Of a stretch of 64,000 bases of DNA, positions 17,385 to 25,736 are shown in pieces. The translations under genes were made by a program, and so were the position numbers. The notes under the pieces were generated by a model, which searched no databases, had not been told where the DNA came from, and was given only the letters and a program-made list of their open reading frames with translations. Numbering within the stretch: the stretch's first letter is position 1; the number at the start of each line of letters is the position of its first letter. This stretch comes from Actinocorallia herbida (GTDB lineage Bacteria; Actinomycetota; Actinomycetes; Streptosporangiales; Streptosporangiaceae): assembly GCF_003751225.1 (NCBI RefSeq), contig NZ_RJKE01000001.1, positions 4,588,001 through 4,652,000 on the forward strand. Reading direction: 5' to 3'.

Positions 17385-18092
17385 TCAGGGGTGACGCAGG
17401 TCCAGGAGGGCCTGGGCCGTGTGGACGGTGGCCATCCGCTCGGCTTCGGCGGCGTCACCGGCGCGGAGGGCGCGGACGAGGGCGCGGTGGCCGGTGTAGC
17501 GGTCGGCGGCGAAAGCCGGGTCGGCCTCGGCGGCGCGCCTGGTGAGTTCGCGCTGCTCGTCGGGGGTGAACGACCGGGTCTGCGCGAGCAGCCGGACCAG
17601 GACCGGGTTGCGGGCCGCGGCGTTCACCCCGTCGTTGAAGCGCGCCAGGACGTCGAGGATGCGCTCGACGTACCGCGTCACGGGCTCTCCCTCCCCCCTG
17701 CGGCGCTCGATGAGGACGACGAGGTCGTCGGCCTCGTCCAGCAGGGCGTCGAGCGCGTCGAGATCGGCCTCGGTGGCGTGCCGGGCCGCGAACCGGGCGG
17801 CGAGCCCGCGCAGCGCGGCCTCCACTTCGGCGAGTTCGCGCACGGAGTCCGGATAGATCCGGGCGACGACCAGGGTGCGGGGGCCGAGCCGTTCGATCAG
17901 GCCGTCCAGCTCCAGCCTCCGGATAGCCTCCCTGACCGGGGTGGCGCTGACGCCCATCCGTTCGGCGAGGCCGCGTTCGGTGACCTTGACGCCGGGCGCC
18001 AGTTCACCGCTGCCGATGAGGCCGCGCAGGGCGTGGTAGGTCCGCTCGGCGAGGGTGGAGGCCGCAGGGGCCTCGCTCGGAGGTGTCGACAC
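17385..18092 (-). CDS. GntR-family (FCD/FadR-type) transcriptional regulator
   Basis: A 235-residue regulator. The winged-helix domain occupies residues ~15-75: LAERTYHALRGLIGSGELAPG, then GLAERMGVSATPVREAIRRL, a textbook GntR recognition helix. The rest is an all-helical FCD ligand domain containing the Asp/His-type metal positions (for example GHRALVRALRAGD). The GTG at 18092 gives VSTPPSEAP; an earlier in-frame start would place the operator palindrome inside the gene. It is divergent from an MFS/AtuA-type operon and probably represses it, releasing on a small organic acid (inference from the family). Confidence 0.88.
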   Translation of the reverse strand: MSTPPSEAPAASTLAERTYHALRGLIGSGELAPGVKVTERGLAERMGVSATPVREAIRRLELDGLIERLGPRTLVVARIYPDSVRELAEVEAALRGLAARFAARHATEADLDALDALLDEADDLVVLIERRRGEGEPVTRYVERILDVLARFNDGVNAAARNPVLVRLLAQTRSFTPDEQRELTRRAAEADPAFAADRYTGHRALVRALRAGDAAEAERMATVHTAQALLDLRHP

Positions 18093-18146
18093 GGGACCCC
18101 ACGATACGCGATGCCACCGAAAGGAGTTTTTGCAACCCTTGCTGAT

Positions 18147-18160
18147 TTTGCTATAGCAAA
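18147..18160. promoter_or_regulatory. Perfect 14-bp palindrome, candidate GntR operator
   Basis: TTTGCTATAGCAAA reads the same on both strands. It lies between the GntR start (18092) and the MFS start (18208), in a short AT-rich stretch that is conspicuous in this GC-rich genome. The upstream sequence also contains a TTGCAA element at 18130-18135. FadR/FCD regulators typically bind short palindromes in just this position. Confidence 0.65.
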
Positions 18161-18207
18161 GTACGGTGAGGCCCCTCATACCCCACCCCACCCCCTCAGG
18201 AGTCCAC

Positions 18208-19500
18208 ATGCCGAAGGCGCACGCCCCACGGCAGGAACAGGCGCGATCGGGCCCCGGCGGAGCCCGGATCGTCTTCCTGGTCGCGCTCGCCGTCTTCGCC
18301 CAGGAATCGGCCTGGAACTTCTACGACGCCCAGGTCCCGCCCCTGCTCAAGGAGCACATCGCGAGCGCCGCCCTCATCGGGCTCATCATGGGCATGGACA
18401 ACTTCCTCGGGCTGTTCATCCAGCCGTGGATAGGCAACCTGTCCGACCGCACCCGCACCCGCCGGGGCCGCCGGATGCCCTTCCTGCTCGTGGGGATGCC
18501 GGTCGCCGCCCTGCTGTTCGTGCTCATCCCGCACGCCCCGACGCTGCCATTGCTGGTGGCCGCGGTCTTCTGCTTCGCGCTGGTCGGCAACACCTTCAAG
18601 CCGGTGGCCGAGGCGCTGATGCCCGACTACGTCTCGCCGCGACGGCGCAGCGAGGCCAACGCGGTCGTCAAGATCGCCATCGGTCTCACGGTGATCGTGT
18701 CGGCCCTCATCAGCATCTTCCTGATCGACGACCACCCCGCGCTCGCCTTCGCGGTCCCCGCCGCCCTGATGCTGGCGTCCACCACGGTGCTCGGGCTGAC
18801 GGTCCGGGACAGTGAATCGCCCGGCTACCGGGCGGCGCTCGCCGCCGACGCCGCCCGCGCCGAGACCGACCGGCACCCGACCGTCCGCGAGTCGGTCCGG
18901 GACATCTTCGCCGACCGGGACCGCAGCAGGGTCCTGCTCATCGTCATCATCTTCCTCTTCGCCGGGGCCTGGGCGGCGTCGCGGGCGCACATCACCACCT
19001 ACGGCACGCAGACGCTCGGCCTGACGCGCGGCGAGGCGGGCGGCCTCGCCCTGCCCGCCGGCCTGGTCTTCCTCGCCGCCGCCTACCCCGTGGCGCTGCT
19101 CGCCCGGCGCCTCGGCCGGGTCCGCGTGATCACCGGCGGCATGCTGCTGTTCGTCGTCTCGATGGTGCTCGGCACCGGTGCGGGCGACGCGACGCTCACC
19201 ATGGTCGCGATGTCCGTCGGCGCGATCGGCTACGCCGGATTCGCCGTCAACGCGGTCGTCCTGCTGTGGGACCTCGCGCCGTCGGACGAACTGGTCGGCA
19301 CCTACGCGGGCATCTACACGCTCGGGTCGAGCTCCGGCGCGTTCCTCGGCCCCGCGATCGTCGGCGCGATGGTGGACCTCACCGGATGGGACCTCATGCT
19401 CCTGGACGTCGCGGCGCTCGCCGCGCTCGCCGTCATCGCCGCGCTCGGGCTCGCCGCCCACCGGCGCCGCCACGCCCTCACCCCTCAGGAAGGACTCTGA
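18208..19500 (+). CDS. MFS transporter, first gene of the GntR-linked operon
   Basis: A 430-residue 12-TM carrier. Helix 1-2 region ESAWNFYDAQVPPLLKEHI and the loop NLSDRTRTRRGRRMPFLL resemble the sugar/GPH-like branch of the superfamily, with a second-half equivalent at LLARRLGRVRVITGG. The CAGGAG sequence at 18197-18202 selects the ATG at 18208. Its stop overlaps the next start (TGATG), so it is tightly coupled to the AtuA-like gene. It is probably the uptake step for the compound broken down by the downstream enzymes (inference). Confidence 0.85.
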   Translation: MPKAHAPRQEQARSGPGGARIVFLVALAVFAQESAWNFYDAQVPPLLKEHIASAALIGLIMGMDNFLGLFIQPWIGNLSDRTRTRRGRRMPFLLVGMPVAALLFVLIPHAPTLPLLVAAVFCFALVGNTFKPVAEALMPDYVSPRRRSEANAVVKIAIGLTVIVSALISIFLIDDHPALAFAVPAALMLASTTVLGLTVRDSESPGYRAALAADAARAETDRHPTVRESVRDIFADRDRSRVLLIVIIFLFAGAWAASRAHITTYGTQTLGLTRGEAGGLALPAGLVFLAAAYPVALLARRLGRVRVITGGMLLFVVSMVLGTGAGDATLTMVAMSVGAIGYAGFAVNAVVLLWDLAPSDELVGTYAGIYTLGSSSGAFLGPAIVGAMVDLTGWDLMLLDVAALAALAVIAALGLAAHRRRHALTPQEGL

Positions 19501-20861
19501 TGGAACACCGTATCCTCGCGCCCACCGGCGCCCTCGGCGCGGGCTTCGACCTGACCGGCTTCAGCAGGGGCGTCGCCCTTCGGCCGCACGTCATCGCGTG
19601 CGACGCCGGCTCGACCGACAGCGGCCCGTCGGCGCTCGGCTCCGGCCGGCCCAAGCTGTCCGACGCCGCGGTCGCCCGCGACCTGCGGCATCTGCTGCGT
19701 GCCCGCGCCGACCTCGGCGTGCCACTGATCATCGGCTCGTGCGGCACCAGCGGCCGCGACGACGCCGTGGACCATCTCGCCGGGCTCGTCCGGGACCTGT
19801 GCCGGGCGGACGGCCTGCGCGCCCGCCTCGGCCGGGTCTACGCCGACCAGCCCGCCGACCGCCTGACCCGGCTGTGGGACGAGGGCCGGATCCGGGCGCT
19901 CCCGCACGCCCCCGCCGTCACCCGCGAGACGTTCGCCGACGGGCACGTGGTCGCCATGATGGGCGCGGAGCCCATCGAGGCGCTGCTGGAGGACGGCTGC
20001 GAGGTGATCCTCGCCGGGCGCGCCAGCGACACCGCGCTCTTCGCCGCCCTCCCGCACCTGCGCGGCGCCGACCCCGGACCGACCTGGCACGCCGCCAAGA
20101 CGATCGAGTGCGGCGCGGCCTGCGCCGTGCCGCCCTCGGCGAACGGGCTGTTCGCCTATGTGCGCGACGACCACTTCGACGTCACGGTCCTGCACCCGGG
20201 AGCCCGGCTGACGGCCCGCTCCGTCGCCGCGCACACGCTGTACGAGAACGCCGACCCGTTCCGCGTCATCGAGCCGTCCGGCGTCCTCGACACGGCAGGC
20301 GCCTCCTACGAGGAGATCGACGACACGACCGTCAGGGTCCGCGGCTCCCGGTTCGAGCCGGCGGGCGAGTACACCGTCAAGCTCGAAGGGGCGCGGCTCG
20401 CGGGGCACCAGACCGTCATCGTGGGCGGGGTGCGCGACAGGGTCGTCATCCGGCGGCTGCCCGAACTCATCGACATGGCGCAGGGCTACTTCGCCGCCAA
20501 GATCACCGACGTGTTCGGCGGCCGGGTCGACCCCGCCGATGTGGACATCGACTTCCGGCTCTACGGGGCGGGCGCCGTGCTCGGCGCGCACGAACCGGAC
20601 AAGCACGATCCCGCCGAACTCGGCGTCCTCATCACCGTCACCGCGCCCGAGCAGGAGACCGCCCGCGCCGTCGCCACGTTCGTCGCGCACGCCGCCTCGC
20701 ACCTGCCCATGCCCGAGTACGACGGACTGGTCACCACGATCGCCTACCCGTTCTCCCCGCCGGAGACCGACCGAGGCCCCGTCTACGAGTTCACCCTCAA
20801 CCACGTCGTCACCGGCATCACCCCGACCGAGCTGTTCCGCTCGTCGGTCGAAGCCCTCTGA
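19500..20861 (+). CDS. AtuA-like (DUF1446) acyclic terpene utilisation family protein
   Basis: A 453-residue cytosolic protein. The N-terminal segment ACDAGSTDSGPSALGSG at about residues 36-52 and the GSCGTSGRDDAV loop near 80 are typical of the AtuA/DUF1446 family. A second conserved block runs through AGRASDTALFAALPH and KTIECGAACAVPPSANGLFA. AtuA is required for citronellol/geraniol catabolism in Pseudomonas, but its exact step is not settled. The gene is translationally coupled to the MFS gene and is followed by DUF4387, the usual partner. Together they suggest catabolism of a branched or terpenoid-like acid (inference). Confidence 0.82.
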   Translation: MEHRILAPTGALGAGFDLTGFSRGVALRPHVIACDAGSTDSGPSALGSGRPKLSDAAVARDLRHLLRARADLGVPLIIGSCGTSGRDDAVDHLAGLVRDLCRADGLRARLGRVYADQPADRLTRLWDEGRIRALPHAPAVTRETFADGHVVAMMGAEPIEALLEDGCEVILAGRASDTALFAALPHLRGADPGPTWHAAKTIECGAACAVPPSANGLFAYVRDDHFDVTVLHPGARLTARSVAAHTLYENADPFRVIEPSGVLDTAGASYEEIDDTTVRVRGSRFEPAGEYTVKLEGARLAGHQTVIVGGVRDRVVIRRLPELIDMAQGYFAAKITDVFGGRVDPADVDIDFRLYGAGAVLGAHEPDKHDPAELGVLITVTAPEQETARAVATFVAHAASHLPMPEYDGLVTTIAYPFSPPETDRGPVYEFTLNHVVTGITPTELFRSSVEAL

Positions 20862-20879
20862 GCCCGGGAGAACCTTTCG

Positions 20880-21200
20880 ATGGCCACCCTCCTCGACTAC
20901 TGCGCGCTCGTGCGCTCGAAGAACGCGGGCCCCTTCACCCTGACGTTCGACTTCATGGCCAAGGACGAGCGGACGTTCACGGCACTGTGCGCGACCGGGG
21001 CCCTCTCCCCCGGGCTGTTCGCCTCGCTCTTCCATGTGGCGGAGACCGAGGTCGTCGTCACGCCCGTGCCCGCCGCCCTGGCGATCAAGGTGTCGCTGCC
21101 CCGGCCCGTCGTCCAGGGCGCGCGCGGCGACTCCGACACGTACGCGGGCCAGCAGTACGGCCCGCTCATGGCGATGACCCTTCCGGAGCTGGACCGATGA
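20880..21200 (+). CDS. DUF4387 domain protein
   Basis: A 106-residue single-domain protein matching my memory of DUF4387: an N-terminal VRSKNAGPFTLTFDFM block, a central VAETEVVVTPVPAALAIKV segment and a C-terminal QQYGPLMAMTLPEL. The family almost always neighbours AtuA-like proteins or is fused to them, and probably forms a complex with them. No catalytic residues are known to me. The 3' end overlaps the alpha/beta-hydrolase start by 4 bp (ATGA). Confidence 0.82.
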   Translation: MATLLDYCALVRSKNAGPFTLTFDFMAKDERTFTALCATGALSPGLFASLFHVAETEVVVTPVPAALAIKVSLPRPVVQGARGDSDTYAGQQYGPLMAMTLPELDR

Positions 21201-22033
21201 ACGCACTGCCTCCCCTGCTGCCCGCCCGCACGATCCCCCTCGACCACCCCGGCCGCGCCTTCGTGACGGGCCGGACCCCGTCCTTCGCCTGCCGGGCCGA
21301 CCAGCGCTTCTCCTACGCGCTGCAGGTGCCGTCCCGCTATCGCGACGACGGACCCCCGCTGCCGCTCCTCGTCGTCGTCCACGGCACCCGGCGGCGCACC
21401 GACGCCTCCCTCGACGCCCTCACCGGCTTCGCGGAGGAACGCGGCTGGGCCGTGCTGACCCCCCTGTTCCCCGCGGGCATCGGCGACCCCGATGACCTGC
21501 ACAACTACAAGTTCATCGAGTACGCCGGGATCCGCTTCGACCTCGTCCTGCTCGCGATCCTCGACGACGTGGCCGCGCGCTGGAACATCGACGTCTCCCA
21601 CTTCGCCCTGCACGGCTTCTCCGGCGGCGGCCAGTTCGCGCACAGATTCCTGTTCCTGCACCCGCAACGCCTCTCCGCGGTCTCGATCGGCGCGCCGGGC
21701 CGCGTCACGCTCCCCGACCCGTCCGTCGGCTGGTGGCGCGGCGTCGGCGACCTGCCCGCCCGGTTCGGCGTCGACTGGGCGCCCGGCCTCGTGGCCGGGG
21801 TGCCGGTGCAGCTCGTCATCGGCGCGGACGACGACGGGGCCGCCCAGCTCGCCGTCGTCGAGCCGGACGGGAACGGCAGCACCCGGCAGGAACGCCTGCA
21901 CGCCCTGGCCGAAGCCCTGCGCGCCCTCGGCTCGCGCCCGCACCTGGACCTCGTGCCCGGCGTCGCGCACGAGGGCCTGAAAGTCCTGCCCGCGGTCCGC
22001 GCCTTCCTCGACCGCGTCGCCAGGCCCGACTGA
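21197..22033 (+). CDS. Alpha/beta hydrolase (poly(3-hydroxybutyrate) depolymerase-like esterase)
   Basis: A 278-residue hydrolase with the nucleophile elbow LHGFSGGGQFA near residue 140, oxyanion-side LLVVVHGTRR near 58, and a catalytic His in PGVAHEGLKVLP near the C-terminus; the acid is probably the Asp of VIGADDDG. There is no signal peptide, so it acts in the cytosol. As last gene of the GntR operon it may cleave an ester or lactone feeding the AtuA/DUF4387 step (inference). Coding ends just before the remains of a WYL regulator on the other strand. Confidence 0.85.
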   Translation: MNALPPLLPARTIPLDHPGRAFVTGRTPSFACRADQRFSYALQVPSRYRDDGPPLPLLVVVHGTRRRTDASLDALTGFAEERGWAVLTPLFPAGIGDPDDLHNYKFIEYAGIRFDLVLLAILDDVAARWNIDVSHFALHGFSGGGQFAHRFLFLHPQRLSAVSIGAPGRVTLPDPSVGWWRGVGDLPARFGVDWAPGLVAGVPVQLVIGADDDGAAQLAVVEPDGNGSTRQERLHALAEALRALGSRPHLDLVPGVAHEGLKVLPAVRAFLDRVARPD

Positions 22034-22069
22034 GACCCGTCGCAGCCGGTGAGCCCCGGGCCTCCCGGG

Positions 22070-22818
22070 GCCCACCGACTTGCGCTCCCCGACGCCGCAG
22101 CAAGGCGCTCGGCCATGACGGCGATCCGTTCGAGGAGTTCCGGCGGCTCGTGGACCTCGAAGGCGAGGTCCAGCAGGATCACCCAGACGATGATCTCGTC
22201 GAGGTCGTTCGGGCCGCACAGGAGGACGCAGGTGTCGGCGTCGACGGGTTCCACGGTCGCGACCGTCGGCGGCATGCGGCGGGTGACGACCTCGGCGGAG
22301 GCGTGCACGGTGAAGCGCGCCCGGTGGCGGTACGGGGCGCTGGAGATCGCCCGGGAGGTGTAGGAGGCCAGGTCTTCGGCGGGCGGTTCGCGGGGGGTGA
22401 AGCGCGGGCCGTTCGGGGTCTTCAGGCGGAGCCGGTCGACGCGGTAGGTCCGCCAGTCGCGCTGGTCGAGGTCCCAGCCGACGAGATACCAGCGGCGCCC
22501 CGAGTGCACGAGCCGGTGGGGTTCGGCCGATCGGCGGCTCCGCCGGCCGTCGTGCGACCTGTAGTCGAACCGCAGTCCCTCGTGGTCCTGGCAGGCCGCG
22601 GCGAGGGCGGGCAGCACTTCGGGATCGGGTTCCGCGCCTCCCGTCATGGGCACGGTCCTCGACCCCAGCGCGTGGACCCGGTGCCGTAGCCGCGCCGGCA
22701 GCACTCGTTCGAGCTTCGCGAGCGCCCGCACGAAGGTCTCCTCGATCCCGGCGACCGTGCCTCCGGCGGCGGTCCTCAGCCCGACGGCGACCGCGACCGC
22801 CTCGTCGTCGTCCAGCCG
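22070..22818 (-). pseudogene. WYL-domain (YafY-type) regulator lacking its DNA-binding head
   Basis: Reading from about 22818, the frame enters in mid-protein at LDDDEAVAVAVGLRTAAGG, which in YafY-type regulators follows the helix-turn-helix by a few residues. It continues through the WYL core (RFDYRSHDGRR, then PHRLVHSGRRWYLVGWD) to the usual C-terminal PPELLERIAVMAERL. The ~60-residue HTH domain and start codon are absent: upstream is the tail of an epoxide hydrolase on the opposite strand. At the other end the expected stop is missing and the frame runs on, antisense to the hydrolase gene, to 21505. Function as a DNA-binding regulator is therefore lost. Confidence 0.75.
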
Positions 22819-22857
22819 CGCCCGAGGAGATGGCGGGGCTCACCGCGGCGGAGCTGG

Positions 22858-23104
22858 AACGGCGGCCTCGTCCACCCGCCTGTACAAGGAGGGCGCGGCG
22901 GACTGGGGCCGGCCCGTGGCGAACTCCGACGTCCCGACCGGGGTGGCGGTCTTCCCGGGCGACCCCGGGGTCCGCCGCGTCGCCGAACGCGAGAACCACG
23001 TGGTGCGCTGGTCGGAGTTCGACCGGGGCGGGCACTTCGCCGCGATGGAGGCACCGGATCTCCTCGTCGCCGACGTCCGCGCGTCCTTCCGGCTGGTCCG
23101 CTGA
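22858..23104 (+). pseudogene. Epoxide hydrolase, isolated C-terminal fragment
   Basis: The frame begins to resemble epoxide hydrolases at GTAASSTRLYKEG, continues through VPTGVAVFPGDPGVR, and contains the catalytic-His segment FDRGGHFAAMEAPDLLV before a natural stop at 23104. Everything upstream (EHN domain, nucleophile Asp, cap) is missing: the WYL fragment abuts it head to head at about 22820-22858. Such regulators are often divergent neighbours of hydrolase genes, so a deletion removing both 5' halves and the shared promoter would explain the junction. It is not translatable as an enzyme. Confidence 0.75.
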
Positions 23105-23176
23105 CCCAGGGCACGGCCGACGTGGGGCGGTTCTCCGGTGGCGGGCCGCCCCCGTCGATGATCATCACGGCCTCCA

Positions 23177-24019
23177 TCACCGCGCTTCGCCGCGCGCCTC
23201 CGAGGCGGGCGTCCGGTGGGGCCGACGGTCCTTCCAACCGCGGACGGGGGCGGTCCGCGCGGGTCCCCAGGCCGGCAACGTCATCCCCACGGCGATGAGC
23301 AGCACGGCCACCGCCGGGAGCGTCACCGAGAACAGGCAGCCGAGCGGCTCGATCGGCGACCGGCATCCGAGATCGCCGACGGTCCCGACGGGCAGGGGCG
23401 GCTCGAATCCGAACAGTTGCGCCTGGACGAAGACGAACCTCTCCGCGAGGTGGACCAGCCCGAGCACCGCGCCCGCCGAGACGCTCCACAGGCCCAGCCG
23501 CAACGCCGCCCGGCTCGTCCGGCCCGCGTGGCGCAGCCCGGTGCGCAGCAGGTCGACCATCGCCACGCCCAGCATGACGAGGAAGATGTCGGCGTACCCG
23601 CCGAGCATCGGCCGCTCGCGATAGAGCTCCCCGAGCGCCCCGCCCCTCCCGGACACCGGGCTGCCCAGGAACAGATCCGACATGCCCGCGATCGCCAGCG
23701 TGTACGCGACGATCCGTGCGCGAATCGCCGTCCTGGCCTCCCTCGGCGACCGCGTGACGCGCAACAGATAAGCGACCGTGCACAACGCCACCGCCAGCGC
23801 GCACACATCGGCCAGCAACCACCCGAGATGCGGGAACACCCGCCCCTCGACCGCCCGCGCCCTCCCCGACATCAGCACGAACGCCAGCCCGAACGCCATC
23901 AGCAACGCGCACAGCTCACCCTGCCCGGCCCGCACCGGCCCCCTCCGCAACCCCCGAAGCCGCACCCCCGCCCACCCGAACGCCACCCCGGCCCCGGCGA
24001 AAAGCAGCCCGTCCACCAC
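23177..24019 (-). CDS. Multi-spanning membrane protein, resembles MAB_1171c-type putative transporters
   Basis: A 280-residue hydrophobic protein with about seven membrane segments (for example VDGLLFAGAGVAFGWAG, LCALLMAFGLAFVLM, ILVMLG-like and LPAVAVLLIAVGMTLPAW). GTG at 24019 is preferred because GGGGGAGG precedes it; earlier in-frame starts give an atypical Gly/Arg-rich leader. The order of helices resembles actinobacterial MAB_1171c-like proteins, which usually have a further cytosolic domain of a hundred or more residues that is absent here. The protein may therefore be short or truncated. No partner gene is evident. Confidence 0.55.
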   Translation of the reverse strand: MVDGLLFAGAGVAFGWAGVRLRGLRRGPVRAGQGELCALLMAFGLAFVLMSGRARAVEGRVFPHLGWLLADVCALAVALCTVAYLLRVTRSPREARTAIRARIVAYTLAIAGMSDLFLGSPVSGRGGALGELYRERPMLGGYADIFLVMLGVAMVDLLRTGLRHAGRTSRAALRLGLWSVSAGAVLGLVHLAERFVFVQAQLFGFEPPLPVGTVGDLGCRSPIEPLGCLFSVTLPAVAVLLIAVGMTLPAWGPARTAPVRGWKDRRPHRTPASEARGEAR

Positions 24020-24647
24020 CGGACCTCCCCCTCCCATTCCCACGCGCCCTCCCCCACCGACGGACTCGATCCGAACGGCCCGACCCCATAATTCCAGAGT
24101 CTCCCGGCACCCCATTCCGAGCCCCGAGCAGCATTCTTCCGCACTCCCGATCACCCCCGCCATGCATTTACCGAGAACGAAATATGCCCCAAAACCAACG
24201 AGGCGCGAAATACTTCCGAATGGCCAGGACGCCGGCATCACGACGAACAACCAGAATCCCCGACAAGATCCGCTGCGCCGAAATTCACCAAGGCCCGCCG
24301 GCTTCGGAGAACCCGAGGTGGGCGAGGTCTCGCCGGACGGGGTCGGTAGGGCGCGTCGTCATGAAGTGCTCCACGGAGGCCGGCCGCATCTGGAAGTCCT
24401 TGATTCCCGAGCCGGGCCTTTCACCCGCATAGGCGGGTGAAAGGCCCGGCCGCGTCATCGTGCCCGCCTTCGCGCCTTTTGCCGTCGCCTTTGCGCAGGG
24501 TCCTCGGATGGCCGGGTGAACGTCTCCGCGCCGGAAGCATGGAGAACCACTTCGGCGTGGCGTGCTGGATCCATGAGGCGGGGACACCTGTGGACGGGCG
24601 TGCGCGCCGCGAACCAAGGCCGCGGCATCGGGTGCGACGCCGGTTCG
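24020..24647. other. Gap of ~630 bp with a strong hairpin and no convincing gene
   Basis: Between the membrane protein and the sigma factor I see no ORF with both good codon usage and a start signal. On the minus strand 24285-24440 the frame reads KDFQMRPASVEHFMTTR then DPVRRDLAHLGFSEAGG and has a somewhat protein-like composition, possibly the tail of a lost gene, but I recognise no family. The left part (24060-24290) is relatively AT-rich. The only clear structure is the hairpin at 24411-24450. Confidence 0.4.
24411..24450. terminator. 18-bp perfect inverted repeat with 4-nt loop
   Basis: The left arm (24411-24428, GCCGGGCCTTTCACCCGC) is exactly complementary to 24433-24450 with ATAG between. 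RNA of either strand would fold into a very stable hairpin. There is no T-run, as is common for actinomycete terminators. It sits between the membrane-protein gene and the sigma gene, downstream of the latter, so a terminator for the sigma transcript is the simplest role. Confidence 0.6.
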
Positions 24648-25586
24648 TTAGGAGTGGCGCCAGGAGTGGAGTTTGTCTGGGTTTCGTATTGCCCAGATGT
24701 GGGTGATGCGGTGGTCGGCGGCGATCTCGAAGGCGAATACCGTTTCGGTTCTGCCCTCGGACTCGACCACCAGACCGGGCAGGCCGTTGACCGTGCGTTC
24801 GAGGATCGTCCGGGGCGGTGCGAGGCGGGCGATCGTCAGGTAGAGGTGGGCGATCCGCTCGGCGCCTTCGATGGGCAGGAGGTGGGCGATGACGCGGCCG
24901 CCGCCGTCGGAGATCGCGGTGGCGGCCGGATCGAGCAGGCCGATCAGGGCCTCGATGTCCTGCGCCTCCCAGGCCGCCTTGAAGCGTCGGACGACGCTCG
25001 CCTGCCGGGCCGCGCCCGGGCTCGTCCCGGCCCGCGCGGCGGCGATGCGGCGGCGGGCCGAGGACGCCAGCTGACGGCACGCCGCCGGGCTGCGGCCGAC
25101 GATTTCGGCCACCTCGGCGAACGGGTAGCGGAAGACGTCGTGCAGCACGAACGCGACGCGCTCGGCCGGGGTCATCGACTCGAACACGACGAGGAAGGCC
25201 ATGGTCACCGACTCGTCGAGGGTGATCCGGTCGGCCGGGTCTCCGCCCGCCCCTGCCGTCCACTCGGCCGGGGCGGGCACCGGCTCCGGGATCCACTCGC
25301 CGACATAGGTCTCCCGCCGGGCGCGCGCCGAGCCGAGCAGGTTCAGGCAGACGCGGCTCGCCACCGTCGTCAGCCAGGCACCCGGGGACTCGATGGACTC
25401 CTGCTCGGCCCGGGAGATCGCGTACCAGCGGGTGTAGGTCTCCTGGACGACGTCCTCCGCGTCGGCCAGCGATCCGAGCATCCGGTAGGCGAGATTGAGC
25501 AGCTGCCGCCGCTCGCCCATGATCGTGCTCAGGCCCGGGTCCCGCTCGTCCGCCTGCCGCTGCGCCTGTTCCGACGGGGTGTTCAT
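24648..25586 (-). CDS. sigJ: ECF41-type RNA polymerase sigma factor (SigJ family)
   Basis: A 312-residue sigma factor. Region 2 (LLNLAYRMLGSLADAEDVVQ) and region 4 (EVAEIVGRSPAACRQLASSA) are linked by EWIPEPVP, corresponding to the WLPEP linker of group ECF41. The C-terminal ~110 residues form a SnoaL-like domain with SDGGGRVIA and the hallmark NPDKL near the end; this extension modulates sigma activity in place of an anti-sigma factor. ATG at 25586 has GGAGAG upstream. ECF41 genes normally sit beside their single target, here the divergent SnoaL-LUD gene at 25737. Confidence 0.9.
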   Translation of the reverse strand: MNTPSEQAQRQADERDPGLSTIMGERRQLLNLAYRMLGSLADAEDVVQETYTRWYAISRAEQESIESPGAWLTTVASRVCLNLLGSARARRETYVGEWIPEPVPAPAEWTAGAGGDPADRITLDESVTMAFLVVFESMTPAERVAFVLHDVFRYPFAEVAEIVGRSPAACRQLASSARRRIAAARAGTSPGAARQASVVRRFKAAWEAQDIEALIGLLDPAATAISDGGGRVIAHLLPIEGAERIAHLYLTIARLAPPRTILERTVNGLPGLVVESEGRTETVFAFEIAADHRITHIWAIRNPDKLHSWRHS

Positions 25587-25644
25587 CCGCTCTCCGGCTC
25601 CCTCGTTGCCATGTCCTCCCCGGTACGACAGATCAGCGCGGCGA

Positions 25645-25672
25645 AATGTCAGGTCGGGGCCCACCTCACATT
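25645..25672. promoter_or_regulatory. Imperfect inverted repeat between divergent sigma and SnoaL-LUD genes
   Basis: AATGTCAGGT and ACCTCACATT form 10-bp arms with one mismatch around an 8-bp GC-rich spacer. The element lies about 65 bp from the start at 25737 and 59 bp from the sigma start. The TGTCA core is reminiscent of the TGTCACA -35 motif described for ECF41 promoters, but a matching -10 (CGTC) at proper spacing is not obvious, so it could instead be a repressor site. Confidence 0.4.
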
Positions 25673-25736
25673 CGACGGGGCCGCGTTGTCGGGTCAGTGA
25701 AGACGACCCCGTCGACCGAAGGACAGGAACCTCCCC

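Noticed and set aside
24285-24617. Minus-strand frame across the hairpin at 24411-24450 as a gene
   Set aside because: It would have to translate through an 18-bp hairpin and has no ribosome site or recognisable domain, so only a weak relic is noted in the gap entry.
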